DNA of 64,000 nucleotides from Streptomyces zagrosensis (GCF_014203645.1 NZ_JACHJL010000011.1:241035-305034); one strand, 5' to 3'; shown: positions 33,503-43,172, numbered from the stretch's first letter. The notes: generated by a model not told the origin, from the letters alone. Made by a program: numbers and translations.

Positions 33503-35950
33503 TCAACCTTGCGGCGGAGTGCTGCTGATTTCGCAGGTCTGGTCTGGCGTGTCCCTTTCGAGGCGCTCTCTAGCGTCCTTCGCTTCAGCCTCCGTTAGGG
33601 CTTCAGCGGCCGGCGGTACCCTCCGCGGAATCGGCGGCTCCAGATATCGCGCGGCCTCCCGCCGGTGCAGTTCCGCCGCCGGGCGATCACCAAGCCGCTC
33701 CAGGGTTTCCGCGAGCCGCAGCCGCACCGCGGCCAGCGACCGGACGTCCCCTGCCAGGCGCGCGTACTCCAGCGCCTCTTGGCAGGTGCGCAGCGCCTCC
33801 TGCGGGCGGCCCGCGTGCTCTTGCACCCGCGCCACCTCGCTCAGCGCCCGCGCATGCCCGGCCCGATCCCCGAGCCTGCGGTACGCGGCGACCGAGGCCC
33901 GCAGGCCACGCAGCGCCTCGCTCCATCGGCCGGCGCAGGCGTGTACGGCGCCCAGACGCCCGTACAGCCGCGCCTGATCGGTCAGCTCACCGCGGGTCAG
34001 CCGCAGTTCGAGGGCCCGCCCGTACCAGTCGGCGGCCCGGTGCCAGTCGCCCAGCTCGTGGTAGGTGGCGCCGATGGACTCCAGCGAGCGCCCGATGGCG
34101 TACGCGTCACCGGTCCCGCGGGCCGCCTTGAGTGCGCCGCGGTACCGCGCAAGCGCGGCATCGGCGCGCCCCGCCCGCGCGTCCAGATCACCGAGGTTCA
34201 GCAGCGCCGCCGCGCGCTCCAGCGGCAGCTCCCTGCGGTTGGCCACATCGAGCACCAGCTCGTGCAGTTCGTACAGCTCGGGCGCCGCACCGTCCGCGCC
34301 CCGATGCGCGGCCAGCGCGTGCGTCAGCGCCGCCAGCAGGCGCCGCGCCAGCGTGTCGAGGCCGCCGTCCTGTACGGCGAGGCGGGCCGCGGCCAGCAGT
34401 GCGGGCTGCCGTGACCGCAGCCACCGCGCGGCGTCGGCCCGGGTGGGAAACCGCAGCGCCGCGGGGAGCTCGGCCGTCCGTTCCTCCGTGGCCGCATCGT
34501 CCGGTGCGGCGGCGAGCCGGGCCGAGTGCAGGAGCCGTACCGTCCGCTCCAGCATTCTGGCGCGAGCCAGCTCGATCTCCGCGGCCCGCTCGTGCTCTCG
34601 TAACAGGGCCGCCAAGCTCGGTACCAAGCATCCGGGCAGCTGGTAGCGGGGCGGCATCACATCGCCCGCTGGCGTGCGGGCCGCCCCATCGGGCGGCAGC
34701 GGGCGCAGCAGCCCGTGCGCCAGGAATCCGGCCAGCGTGTCCTGCGCGGTCTGCACGGAGCAGCCCGCCAGGGCCGATGCGGTGTGCGCGTCAGCCCAGC
34801 CACCCGGGGCCAGCGCGAGCAGCCGCAGTATCCGAGCGGCCCGGTCCGGCAACGACGCGTAAGCCAGGTGCAGGGCGCGGGCCAGCGGACGTCCGGACTG
34901 CTCGACCCCGGCGTCGGATGTCACCTCCCGCAGCTTCGCCGCGGCGTCGGAGACCGACGCCTGCGGGCGGGCCGCGAGCCAACCGCCCACCAGCGCGAGC
35001 GCGGCGGGCTGCGCTCCGCACTCCTCGACGACGGTGGTTGCCGCCACCGGGTCGCAGGTGATCCGGGTGGACCCGGCGTAGCACCCGAGCAGCGCGACCG
35101 CGGCAGCGCTGTCCAGGCCGCCGATCGTGCAGGGCCGCACGTCGGGCACCCCGGTCAGCGGGCCCTGGCTCACGACCAAGACCAGGCAGTCGGGCGCGTC
35201 CGGAAGCAGCGCATCGACCTGTTCGGCGCTGCCTGCGTCGTCCAGGAACAGCAGCGCGCGCCGCCCCATGAGGGCGGCGCGCAGCGCTGCGATCAGTTCG
35301 TCCTCCGCCGCGCCGGGTGGCGCGGCGGCACCGAGCGCGGCCAGCAAATCGCGAGCGGTCCGCGCGATAGGCACCGGTGCGCCGTCCGGTGTGGTGAGTG
35401 CGGCCCGCAGCACCCCGTCCGGATAGCTGCCGGCGGCCAGCGCCAGGAACGCCTCCGCGAGCGCGGTACGGCCAGAGCCCGGCCGGCCCGCGATGAGCAG
35501 CACTCGGCTGCGGGGGGCCTTGCGTCCGGAGAGCGTGTCGAGCCCCGCCCGACCGATGTCGGCCCGCAGCCCGGCCAACTCTCGCCGCCGCCCCGAGAAG
35601 CGGCCCAGTGGCTCGTCGGAGCCCGCGCGGTCCGGCTGCGGTGTGGTGGCAGCCGTTACGGGCCGCGCGGGCCCCGTAACGGCTACCTGGGGCCCGTTAG
35701 GGGTGCGAGCCAGCGAGGCGGGCGGGCCGGCCTGTCCCACGGGCCGACCGGCCGGGGGGCGCGCGTTCCCCGAGGGAGGTGCGGGGGGTGCGGCCGGGAG
35801 CGGCGGTGTGGCTGGTTGGTCCCGCGGCTTCCCCCGCGCGGCGGGCTCCGCCGGCGGGGTGCGGGTGGCCGCCGAGGGAGCCGGCTCTTGCGGTGTCGCG
35901 GGCCCATCCGGTGGGACGTCTCCCCGTTTGCCCACCGCCTGCTCCGCCAC
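33503..35950 (-). CDS. STAND/NB-ARC-type ATPase with TPR-like C-terminus
   Basis: An 815-residue protein. Residues 1-115 are Pro/Ala-rich and disordered. The NTPase follows: RFSGRRRELAGLRADIGRAG, Walker A IAGRPGSGRTALAEAF (about residue 155), Walker B ALLFLDDAG (about residue 235), then GPLTGVPDVRPCTIGGLD and a winged-helix-like part (RALHLAYASLPDRAARILRL). From about residue 560 there are tetratricopeptide-like helical repeats (ALARYRGALKAARGTGDAYA; ESIGATYHELGDWHRAADWY; LGAVHACAGRWSEALRGLRA). STAND proteins act as ATP-gated switches triggered through the repeat region; no effector domain is visible. The GTG at 35950 has AAGGAG 8 nt upstream. A TTA codon lies at 34601-34603, and eight 10-bp repeats lie upstream. 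Confidence 0.85.
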   Translation of the reverse strand: MAEQAVGKRGDVPPDGPATPQEPAPSAATRTPPAEPAARGKPRDQPATPPLPAAPPAPPSGNARPPAGRPVGQAGPPASLARTPNGPQVAVTGPARPVTAATTPQPDRAGSDEPLGRFSGRRRELAGLRADIGRAGLDTLSGRKAPRSRVLLIAGRPGSGRTALAEAFLALAAGSYPDGVLRAALTTPDGAPVPIARTARDLLAALGAAAPPGAAEDELIAALRAALMGRRALLFLDDAGSAEQVDALLPDAPDCLVLVVSQGPLTGVPDVRPCTIGGLDSAAAVALLGCYAGSTRITCDPVAATTVVEECGAQPAALALVGGWLAARPQASVSDAAAKLREVTSDAGVEQSGRPLARALHLAYASLPDRAARILRLLALAPGGWADAHTASALAGCSVQTAQDTLAGFLAHGLLRPLPPDGAARTPAGDVMPPRYQLPGCLVPSLAALLREHERAAEIELARARMLERTVRLLHSARLAAAPDDAATEERTAELPAALRFPTRADAARWLRSRQPALLAAARLAVQDGGLDTLARRLLAALTHALAAHRGADGAAPELYELHELVLDVANRRELPLERAAALLNLGDLDARAGRADAALARYRGALKAARGTGDAYAIGRSLESIGATYHELGDWHRAADWYGRALELRLTRGELTDQARLYGRLGAVHACAGRWSEALRGLRASVAAYRRLGDRAGHARALSEVARVQEHAGRPQEALRTCQEALEYARLAGDVRSLAAVRLRLAETLERLGDRPAAELHRREAARYLEPPIPRRVPPAAEALTEAEAKDARERLERDTPDQTCEISSTPPQG

Positions 35951-35972
35951 GGGCCACGCTCCTTATTCCCTA

Positions 35973-36052
35973 CCTTGGGCTGCCTTGGACCGCCCTGAGC
36001 TGCCTTGGGATGCTTCGGACTGCCTTGGACTGTCTTCGGCTGCCTTGGGCGG
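35973..36052. repeat. Eight tandem 10-bp repeats (consensus CCTTGGACTG)
   Basis: Units of exactly 10 bp with no gaps, each 7-10 of 10 to the consensus, starting at 35973, 35983, and so on to 36043. They lie 23 bp upstream of the STAND ATPase start, so in its leader or promoter. Confidence 0.85.
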
Positions 36053-36217
36053 GAAGGCCCCAGTCCTGCGCATACCTGCCCGCCGCGGACGCGGACGGGA
36101 GAGTAGGAGATGAGCGTAGTTCACCGACCCCCGCCCAGCGGGGGACCCAGGCGGGCGACGCACCCCTAAAATCACCTGATCGGATCGACTTGGGGCGTGC
36201 TCGGGGGCGTGCGGTGG

Positions 36218-36847
36218 CTACCGGCCTTCGAAGGGCCTGGCCGGCCACGGGGCGTCCGCGGGGCGTAGCGCGTCGAGTCCGTCCCCGGCCTGCGCGGCGA
36301 GCAGCGCGAGCACACCGACCACCAGACAGGTGTTGTGCAACTCCCCCGCCAGTGCGCCGCGGGCCAGTTCGGCGGCAGGAATACGCGCGAACTCCATGTC
36401 GGCCTCCTCCTCGGAGACCTCGAAGCGCTCGCCCTCAGCCTCCGAGATCTGCCGGGCGAGGAAGATCCGTACGGCCTCGTCGCAGCCGCCCGGAGTGGTG
36501 TAGATGTCGGTTAGCACCCGCCAGTCCTCGGCTTTGACGTGCACCTCCTCGTACAGCTCGCGCTGGGCGGCGTGCAGCGGGTTCTCACCTGGTACGTCGA
36601 GCAGCCCGGCCGGGATCTCCCAGAGCTTGTGCCGTACCGGGTGCCGGTACTGACGGAGAACCAGGACGCGCTCTTGCTCGTCAAGGGCGAGGATGGCGAC
36701 CGAGCCGGGGTGCACCTGGTAGTCGCGGACGGCGGTGGACCCGTCGGGCATGAGGACCTCGTCCTTACGGACGCTGGTCTTGTTGCCCTCGAACGGCGTG
36801 GCGGTGTTGATGACCCGCCATTCCTCAGCGGTGTCCTTGATGCCCAT
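36218..36847 (-). CDS. Nudix hydrolase, ADP-ribose pyrophosphatase-like
   Basis: A 209-residue protein. The Nudix box spans GLLDVPGENPLHAAQREL and YEEVHVKAEDW, with the metal-binding REL-x-EE core; a His takes the place of the usual Gly near its end. Upstream, LVLRQYRHPVRHKLWEIPAG and downstream YTTPGGCDEAVRIFLA match ADP-ribose pyrophosphatases, which cleave ADP-ribose to AMP and ribose 5-phosphate. ATG 36847 has AGGAAGG 7 nt upstream. It lies directly downstream of pyrG, a conserved Streptomyces order; here a 381-bp repeat-filled spacer with a pyrG terminator separates them. Confidence 0.9.
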   Translation of the reverse strand: MGIKDTAEEWRVINTATPFEGNKTSVRKDEVLMPDGSTAVRDYQVHPGSVAILALDEQERVLVLRQYRHPVRHKLWEIPAGLLDVPGENPLHAAQRELYEEVHVKAEDWRVLTDIYTTPGGCDEAVRIFLARQISEAEGERFEVSEEEADMEFARIPAAELARGALAGELHNTCLVVGVLALLAAQAGDGLDALRPADAPWPARPFEGR

Positions 36848-36872
36848 CTGTGCGCCTTCCTGAGCTGAACTG

Positions 36873-36995
36873 TGCTGTGTCTGCTGCTGTGTCTGTGTCT
36901 GTGTCTGTGTCTGTGTCTGCTGTGCTGCGCCGTGTTTGCCGTGCCGTGTTTGCTGTGTTTGCTGTGTTTGCCGTGCCGTGAGCTGAGCTGAGTGT
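36873..36995. repeat. Microsatellite-like CTGTGT / TGTTTGC repeat tract
   Basis: About 120 bp of T/G/C low-complexity DNA: about six uninterrupted TGTGTC units, then several TGTTTGC and GCCGTGCCGTG words. It is located between the Nudix ribosome binding site and the pyrG 3' hairpin. Such simple repeats are rare in Streptomyces DNA and would give a CA-rich leader RNA for the Nudix gene. Confidence 0.8.
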
Positions 36996-37116
36996 GCTGC
37001 TGCGATGCCGGATGTGATGCCCGGCCAGCCCACCCACCAGCGCCGGCGCGACGCCGAGCGCGGCGGCTCGGTCCGGTGCGGTACTCACCACGGCGCGGGG
37101 TACGTACGACACTTTC

Positions 37117-37170
37117 GGCCCGAGAGACGCCACCGGCCCGAGAAACGACAGCGGCTCGGGAGACGACACC
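37117..37170. repeat. Three tandem 18-bp repeats
   Basis: Units at 37117, 37135 and 37153, consensus GGCCCGAGAGACGACACC, with 2-4 differences each. They directly abut the pyrG terminator hairpin. Confidence 0.75.
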
Positions 37171-37205
37171 GGGGTACGTGCCTGGTGACAGGCACGTACC
37201 CCGGT
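37168..37205 (-). terminator. pyrG hairpin terminator
   Basis: Perfect 16-bp arms (37168-37183 and 37190-37205) with a 6-nt loop, starting 23 bp after the pyrG stop on the minus strand. Confidence 0.85.
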
Positions 37206-37228
37206 AACCGTATCGGTCGTGCGCAGAG

Positions 37229-38944
37229 TTACGACGCGCCGGTCTGGCCCTCGGCGTCCGCGGGCCGCACGGCCTGGCCGGCCTCCCTCTTGATGCCCTG
37301 CTGCCGCGCGACGGCGGCCTTGACCAGGCCAGCGAAGAGCGGGTGCGGGCGCGTCGGGCGCGAGCGCAGCTCCGGGTGGGCCTGGGTGGCGACCAGGTAC
37401 GGGTGGACCTCACGCGGGTATTCGACGTACTCGACGAGCTTGTTGTCGGGCGAGGTGCCGGAGAAGACGACCCCGGCCTTCTTCTCCAGCTCGGCGCGGT
37501 AGGCGTTGTTGACCTCGTAGCGGTGCCGGTGCCGCTCCTCGACGTAGGGCTGGTCGCCGTAGACCTCACGGACGATGGAGCCCTCTGCGAGCTTGGCCGG
37601 GTACATGCCGAGCCGCATAGTGCCGCCCATGTCGCCCTCGCCCGCGACGATGTCGAGCTGTTCGGCCATGGTGGAGATGACCGGGTCGGCGGCGGCCGGC
37701 TCGAACTCGGTGGAGTTGGCGCCCGCGATCCCGGCCAGGTTGCGTGCGGCCTCCACGACGATGCACTGCAAGCCGAGACAGAGGCCCAGCAACGGAATCT
37801 TGTTCTCGCGGGCGTACTGAATGGCGCCCACCTTGCCGTTGACCCCGCGCTCGCCGAAGCCGCCGGGGATGACGACGGCGTCCACGTCGCCGAGCTGCGT
37901 TCGGGCGCCCACCTGCGTCGTGCAGTCGTCGGAGGTGACCCACTTGACCTTGACCCGCGCCTTGTTGGCGAATCCACCCGCGCGCATCGCCTCGGTCACC
38001 GACAGATAGGCGTCGGGCAGGTCGATGTACTTGCCGACGAGCGCGACGGTGACCTCGTGGTCAGGGTTGTGCACCCGGTCCAGGAGATCGTCCCAGGTGG
38101 TCCAGTCCACATCGCGGAAGGGCAGGTCCAGCTTGCGTACGACGTAGGCGTCCAGGCCCTCGGTGTGCAGCACCTTCGGGATGTCGTAGATCGACTTGGC
38201 GTCGATGGCCGCCACCACGGCCGCCTCGTCCACATCGCACATCAGCGAGATCTTGCGCTTGATCGCGGTCGGTACGTGACGGTCGGCACGCAACACGATC
38301 GCATCTGGCTGAATACCGATGTTGCGCAACGCCGCGACGGAGTGCTGAGTCGGCTTGGTCTTCAGCTCGCCGGAGGGGCCGATGTAGGGCAACAGGGAGA
38401 TATGCACCACAAAGACGTTGTCCCGGCCGACCTCGTGCCGCACCTGGCGGACCGTCTCCAGGAACGGCAGCGACTCGATGTCCCCGACCGTGCCGCCGAC
38501 CTCGGTGATGACCACGTCCACGTCATCGGTGGCCATGCGCCGGATGCGGTGCTTGATCTCGTTGGTGATGTGCGGAATGACCTGCACGGTGTCGCCCAGA
38601 TACTCGCCGCGCCGCTCCTTGGCGATGACCTGCGAGTAGATCTGCCCGGTGGTGACATTGGCGGAGCCATCGAGATCGACGTCGAGGAATCGCTCGTAGT
38701 GGCCGATGTCCAGATCGGTTTCGGCCCCGTCGTTGGTGACGAACACCTCGCCGTGCTGGAACGGGTTCATCGTGCCGGGGTCGACGTTCAGGTACGGGTC
38801 GAGCTTCTGCATGGTGACCCGCAGGCCCCGCGCCTTCAGCAGCGCACCCAGACTGGAGGCCGTCAGCCCCTTGCCGAGGGAGGAAGCGACACCCCCGGTG
38901 ACGAAGATGTGCTTGGTCGTCATGGATGTGGGTGACAGTGCCAA
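37229..38944 (-). CDS. pyrG: CTP synthase
   Basis: A protein of about 571 residues. The synthetase domain starts HIFVTGGVASSLGKGLTASS and includes MQKLDPYLNVDPGTMNP. The glutamine amidotransferase domain has the nucleophile in PLLGLCLGLQCIVVEAARN and the C-terminal His/Glu pair in HPELRSRPTRPHPLF. It makes CTP from UTP, ATP and glutamine. I prefer the TTG at 38944 because GGGAG lies 7 nt upstream, giving a family-like MALSPTSMTTKHIF. The ATG at 38923 has no ribosome binding site. A 16-bp hairpin follows the stop. Confidence 0.96.
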   Translation of the reverse strand: MALSPTSMTTKHIFVTGGVASSLGKGLTASSLGALLKARGLRVTMQKLDPYLNVDPGTMNPFQHGEVFVTNDGAETDLDIGHYERFLDVDLDGSANVTTGQIYSQVIAKERRGEYLGDTVQVIPHITNEIKHRIRRMATDDVDVVITEVGGTVGDIESLPFLETVRQVRHEVGRDNVFVVHISLLPYIGPSGELKTKPTQHSVAALRNIGIQPDAIVLRADRHVPTAIKRKISLMCDVDEAAVVAAIDAKSIYDIPKVLHTEGLDAYVVRKLDLPFRDVDWTTWDDLLDRVHNPDHEVTVALVGKYIDLPDAYLSVTEAMRAGGFANKARVKVKWVTSDDCTTQVGARTQLGDVDAVVIPGGFGERGVNGKVGAIQYARENKIPLLGLCLGLQCIVVEAARNLAGIAGANSTEFEPAAADPVISTMAEQLDIVAGEGDMGGTMRLGMYPAKLAEGSIVREVYGDQPYVEERHRHRYEVNNAYRAELEKKAGVVFSGTSPDNKLVEYVEYPREVHPYLVATQAHPELRSRPTRPHPLFAGLVKAAVARQQGIKREAGQAVRPADAEGQTGAS

Positions 38945-39426
38945 GAGGGGGCTCCCGTGGGATCGCGAAGTGAGATGCGTTTGGCAGCGTCCCAAGGGTG
39001 GGAGATGCCGTCGCTGCGGTCCGGGGTTACCCGAAATGTCACTGGGGTTCCCACCGGTTTCCACGGGATACCAGGCTATCAGCGCCCTGGGGCCGCCGCT
39101 CCCGGCGACGCGGGCCCAGCTTCTGGAACAGGCTGTCCAGAAAACCCCTGACCTGCGGCGACACAATGACGGCCGACGAGGCGGGCACACAGTAGGCACA
39201 CATCGTCCGCACACCTCACCGCCTCGCCACCCGATCGGCGCACCCAGCGGCAGCCACCATGTGGGACTCTTCCCACGGATCGTGCGCATGGGACGTATCC
39301 TGCTCGGACGCACGCTGCGAGCCGACCGGTGTGGCACCAACCCCGTTTGCCTCCGGAGCACTAGCTCGTCCAAGATCCAAAGCCGCAAGACCGCAAGGCG
39401 CCCCGCGGGGCGAGGTGGCCGTTCGA
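38945..39426. other. Divergent intergenic region, pyrG / GH15
   Basis: About 480 bp with the two outward promoters. The frames that extend pyrG and the GH15 gene into it have no family similarity. No clear operator. Confidence 0.4.
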
Positions 39427-41241
39427 ATGGGGATGCACGTGGCCGGGCGCATTGAAGATTACGCACTCATTGGCGATATGCAGACCGCCGCCTTGGTAAA
39501 CAGGGATGGCAGTGCCGACTGGCTTTGTCTGCCGCGCTTTGACTCACATGCCATTTTCGCGGGGCTGCTGGGCACCGACGAGCACGGCTTTTGGCGGCTC
39601 GGTCCGGCCTACCCGGCCGACACCGCCCCGCCGTACGCCGATCGGCGCCGCTACCGGGGCGACTCGCTGGTGCTCGAATCGGAATGGGACACCCCGCGCG
39701 GCACCGTGCGGATCATCGACTTCATGCCGCCGCGCGATGGCGCGCCGCAGCTCATCCGGATCGTGGAGGGCGTGAGCGGGCGCGTCCCGATGCGCTCCGA
39801 GCTGCGTATGCGCTTCTCCTACGGCTGGGTCGTGCCCTGGGTGCACAAGGTGGACGGGCGCACCGTGGCCGTCGCAGGGCCCGACTCGGTGTGGCACGAC
39901 ACCACCGCCGACACCTATGGCAAGAACCTCACCACCTACTCCGACTTCACCATCTCGCCCGGCGAGCGGATCGCCTTCACCATCAGTTGGCAGCCTTCGC
40001 ACAAGGAGCAGCCCGCGCTGCCCGAGCCGGAGGCCTCCCTGGAGGCGACCGAGGACTTCTGGCGGGAGTGGGTGGAGCACTGCACGTACCACGGCCCCTA
40101 CCGGGACGCGGTCGTGCGCTCGCTGATCACGCTCAAGGCCCTGACGTACGCGCCAACCGGTGGCATCGTTGCCGCGCCGACCACCTCGCTGCCCGAGGAG
40201 GTCGGCGGCGTACGGAACTGGGACTACCGCTTCACTTGGCTGCGCGACGCGGCGATCACGCTCTCCTCGCTGCTGCGCACCGGCTACCGCGAGGAGGCGC
40301 AGGCCTGGCGTGAGTGGCTGCTGCGCGCGGTCGCGGGCGACCCGGAAAACCTCCAGATCATGTACGGCATCGCGGGCGAGCGGGAGCTCGGCGAGGCCGA
40401 GCTGCCGTGGCTGCCGGGCTACGAGGGCTCGCAGCCGGTGCGGGTCGGCAACGGCGCGGCGGGCCAACTCCAGCTCGACGTGTACGGCGAGGTCACCGAG
40501 GCCCTGCACCTGGCGCACATGACCGGACTCGCCCGCAACGACTACGCGAGCGTGCTCCAGCTCAAGCTGATCAGCTACCTGGAAGGCCACTGGAACGAGC
40601 CGGACGAGGGCATCTGGGAGGTGCGCGGCCCGCGCCGGCACTTCGTGCACTCCAAGGTGATGGTCTGGGTCGCCGTGGACCGTACCGTCAAGCTCATCGA
40701 GTCCGGTGATGTGGATGGTCCGCTGGAGCGCTGGCGCGAGCTGCGGGACGACGTCCACCGGGATGTGTGCGAGAAGGGTTACGACAAGGAGCGCAACACC
40801 TTCACCCAGTCCTACGGCTCCAAGGAGCTGGACGCCTCGCTGCTGCTCATCCCACAGATGGGCTTCCTGCCCCCGGACGACAAGCGGGTCATCGGCACCA
40901 TCGAGGCCATCCAGCGCGAGCTCGGCACCGAGGACGGGTTCGTGATGCGCTACCCGACCTCCAGCGGCGACGACAACCTAGACGGCCTCCCCGGCGACGA
41001 GGGCGCGTTCTTGGCCTGCTCGTTCTGGCTCGCCGACGACCTGGCGATGATCGGCAGGGTGGACGAGGCCCGCAAGCTCTTCGAGCGTCTTCTCGCCCTC
41101 CGTAACGACCTGGGCCTGCTCGCCGAGGAGTGGGACCCGCGTCTTCAGCGCCAGGTGGGCAACTTCCCGCAGGCGTTCAGCCATGTGCCGCTGATCGACA
41201 CGGCGCTGAGGCTGACGGCCTCCGGCGCGTACGGCGGCTGA
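39427..41241 (+). CDS. Glycoside hydrolase family 15 protein (glucoamylase or trehalase type)
   Basis: A 604-residue cytoplasmic protein with no signal peptide. The N-terminal beta domain is RIEDYALIGDMQTAALVNRD, then GSADWLCLPRFDS. The (alpha/alpha)6 barrel has GGVRNWDYRFTWLRDAAITL, a family hallmark, GIWEVRGPRRHFVHSKVMVW, and GLPGDEGAFLACSFWLADDL with acidic residues in the position of the catalytic Glu. Actinobacterial members of this length include trehalases and isomaltose- or dextrin-splitting enzymes, so the substrate is open. ATG 39427 has GAGGTGG 8 nt upstream. The PucR gene follows after 11 bp. Confidence 0.9.
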   Translation: MGMHVAGRIEDYALIGDMQTAALVNRDGSADWLCLPRFDSHAIFAGLLGTDEHGFWRLGPAYPADTAPPYADRRRYRGDSLVLESEWDTPRGTVRIIDFMPPRDGAPQLIRIVEGVSGRVPMRSELRMRFSYGWVVPWVHKVDGRTVAVAGPDSVWHDTTADTYGKNLTTYSDFTISPGERIAFTISWQPSHKEQPALPEPEASLEATEDFWREWVEHCTYHGPYRDAVVRSLITLKALTYAPTGGIVAAPTTSLPEEVGGVRNWDYRFTWLRDAAITLSSLLRTGYREEAQAWREWLLRAVAGDPENLQIMYGIAGERELGEAELPWLPGYEGSQPVRVGNGAAGQLQLDVYGEVTEALHLAHMTGLARNDYASVLQLKLISYLEGHWNEPDEGIWEVRGPRRHFVHSKVMVWVAVDRTVKLIESGDVDGPLERWRELRDDVHRDVCEKGYDKERNTFTQSYGSKELDASLLLIPQMGFLPPDDKRVIGTIEAIQRELGTEDGFVMRYPTSSGDDNLDGLPGDEGAFLACSFWLADDLAMIGRVDEARKLFERLLALRNDLGLLAEEWDPRLQRQVGNFPQAFSHVPLIDTALRLTASGAYGG

Positions 41242-41252
41242 GGTTCGGCGCG

Positions 41253-43040
41253 TTGCCCGACGCTTCGTCCGAGCCCGATGCCTTGTCCGAGCCCGGCACG
41301 ATCACTGTGGCGCGGGCGCTGGAGCTGCCCGCGCTGCACCGGGGCCTGCCGGAGATCCTCACCGGCGCCGATGCGTTGGAGCGCCCGGTGCGCTGGGTGC
41401 ACGCGGGCGAGACCCCCAACATCGCCTCCCTCCTCAAGGGTGGCGAGTTGCTGCTGACCACCGGCATCGGCCTGGGCACCAGGGCGGCCGAGCAGCGCGC
41501 GTTCGTCCGCACCCTGGCCGAGCGTGGCATCGCCGCGCTGGTGGTGGAGCTGGGCTCGCGGTTCACCGCGCTGCCCGCGGCCGTTGTGGACACGGCGCGT
41601 TCGTACGGGCTGCCGCTGGTCCAGCTCCATCGCGAGGTGCCGTTCGTCGCGGTCACCGAGGAGATCCACACCGAACTGGTCAATGCGCACTACGCGCTGC
41701 TGCGGCGCGCCGACGAGGTGCATCGGCGGTGCACTGAAGTACGGCTGCGCGGCGGCGGGGTGCCGGAGATCCTGCGGCTGTTCGCCCAGTTCGCGGATAA
41801 TCCGGTGTTCCTGGAGACCGCGGATGGACGGCTGCTGTACGCGGCAGGGCCCCCCGGCAGGGCGGGGCTCGCCGACCCGCTCCAGGTATGGGACGGGCTA
41901 CGCGCCGCACGGGCCGGCCGCAACTCGGGCCAGGCGGGGGCCGGCCTGCGGCCGAACGCACCAGGCTCCCCGAACGCACCAGGCTCACCGGGCCCGTTGG
42001 GCTCACCAGGTCAGGAGCTGCCGGAGCCGCCCGCCGGGAGCGTGCTGGTGGAGGTGCCGGGTGGCGGTCCTGGCCCCGGCGCGGTGCGGGCCCGGCTGGT
42101 GGTGTTGCCCGCGGAGGGGCCGCTGGCGCCGGTGCACCGTATTGCCGCCGAGCGGACGGCCGATCTGCTGGCTCTCGTGCTGCTCCAGGCGCGGCAGGAG
42201 GAGGAGCTCGCGGCCCGCGGTCGAGGTGACTTCCTCACCGACCTCGCGGAGGAGCGCATCACGGCGGCGGACGCCCCTGCGCAGGCCCGGGTACTGGGAT
42301 TTCGGCCAGGGGCGGGGCCGCTGCTGCCCATGGTGATGGCGCTGTCCACCTCGCTGGCCCCACTGGATGGCGGTGATCACTGGGCGGCACTCGCCGCGGT
42401 GCTCCGCGAGGAGCTGACTGCCGTGGGCGCGCCGGTGCTGTTGGGCGTACGACTGCCGGAGGGACGGGTTCCGCTGCTGGTGGGGCTCCATGGGGCCGAG
42501 GAGCGAGCGGCGGTCGCTGAGCGCGTGGCGCATACGCTGCGGGCGGCAGTGGAGCGGGCCTGGCCCGAGCGGACGCCGGCCCTGGGGCACCGAGGTGCCC
42601 GCTTGGGGCCGCCGGTCGTGGTGGCGGGCCTGGCGGGCGACTGGGGCGCTGCCGGGCCCGAGTTGCGGCACGTGGCGTCTGCGGCGAGCGCCGCCCGCGA
42701 GCTGCCTGACCGGCCGTGGCACGACGTTCGCGGGCTTGAGGTGGATCTGTTGCTGTGGCGGCTGCGCGAGCACGGGGATCTGGCCGCCTTCGTCCACCGG
42801 GTGATCGGTCCGCTACTCGTGCACGACCGCACGGCCAAACCACCGCTGCTGCCTACCCTCCAGGCGTACCTCGCGCACGCCGGCCGCAAGGCGGAGACGG
42901 CACGCGAGCTGCATGTGAACCGGCAGACGCTGTACGACCGGCTGGCCCGCATCGCCCGGCTGCTAGGCAGCGACCTGGATGATCCGCGCACCGTGCTCGC
43001 CCTCAGCCTGGCCCTTCAGGCCCGCCGCCGCCTCCCGTAA
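41253..43040 (+). CDS. PucR-family transcriptional regulator
   Basis: A 595-residue protein. The N-terminal PucR domain is TITVARALELPALHRGLPEI, then RPVRWVHAGETPNIASLLKG. The middle has a GGDEF-like fold remnant with a Pro/Gly-rich insertion (about residues 225-260, repeated APGSPNAPGSPG). The C-terminal helix-turn-helix is YLAHAGRKAETARELHVNRQ followed by TLYDRLARI. These proteins usually activate catabolic genes (purine, amino acid). TTG 41253 with GAGGT 8 nt upstream is the likely start; no ATG or GTG fits. It is 11 bp after the GH15 gene and may be co-transcribed with it. Confidence 0.9.
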   Translation: MPDASSEPDALSEPGTITVARALELPALHRGLPEILTGADALERPVRWVHAGETPNIASLLKGGELLLTTGIGLGTRAAEQRAFVRTLAERGIAALVVELGSRFTALPAAVVDTARSYGLPLVQLHREVPFVAVTEEIHTELVNAHYALLRRADEVHRRCTEVRLRGGGVPEILRLFAQFADNPVFLETADGRLLYAAGPPGRAGLADPLQVWDGLRAARAGRNSGQAGAGLRPNAPGSPNAPGSPGPLGSPGQELPEPPAGSVLVEVPGGGPGPGAVRARLVVLPAEGPLAPVHRIAAERTADLLALVLLQARQEEELAARGRGDFLTDLAEERITAADAPAQARVLGFRPGAGPLLPMVMALSTSLAPLDGGDHWAALAAVLREELTAVGAPVLLGVRLPEGRVPLLVGLHGAEERAAVAERVAHTLRAAVERAWPERTPALGHRGARLGPPVVVAGLAGDWGAAGPELRHVASAASAARELPDRPWHDVRGLEVDLLLWRLREHGDLAAFVHRVIGPLLVHDRTAKPPLLPTLQAYLAHAGRKAETARELHVNRQTLYDRLARIARLLGSDLDDPRTVLALSLALQARRRLP

Positions 43041-43172
43041 GCGGACGTGGCGCTGCCGCTCGTCGCGGCCGGTGGCAGGGCTGCGGCAGTGGGGTCCTTG
43101 ACATGAGCGAGGTGGGCCGGGCCGGCGGGGCGGCAGCGGGCTGGGGATCGGTAGGGCTTGGGGTCCGGCGGG

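Noticed and set aside
33503..35950. STAND ATPase as a proven phage-defence gene
   Set aside because: No effector domain, no adjacent defence genes and a core-genome setting; kept only as a hypothesis to test.
36873..37170. Possible CRISPR array between pyrG and the Nudix gene
   Set aside because: Repeats are simple or 18-bp tandem units without unique spacers, and no cas genes are present.
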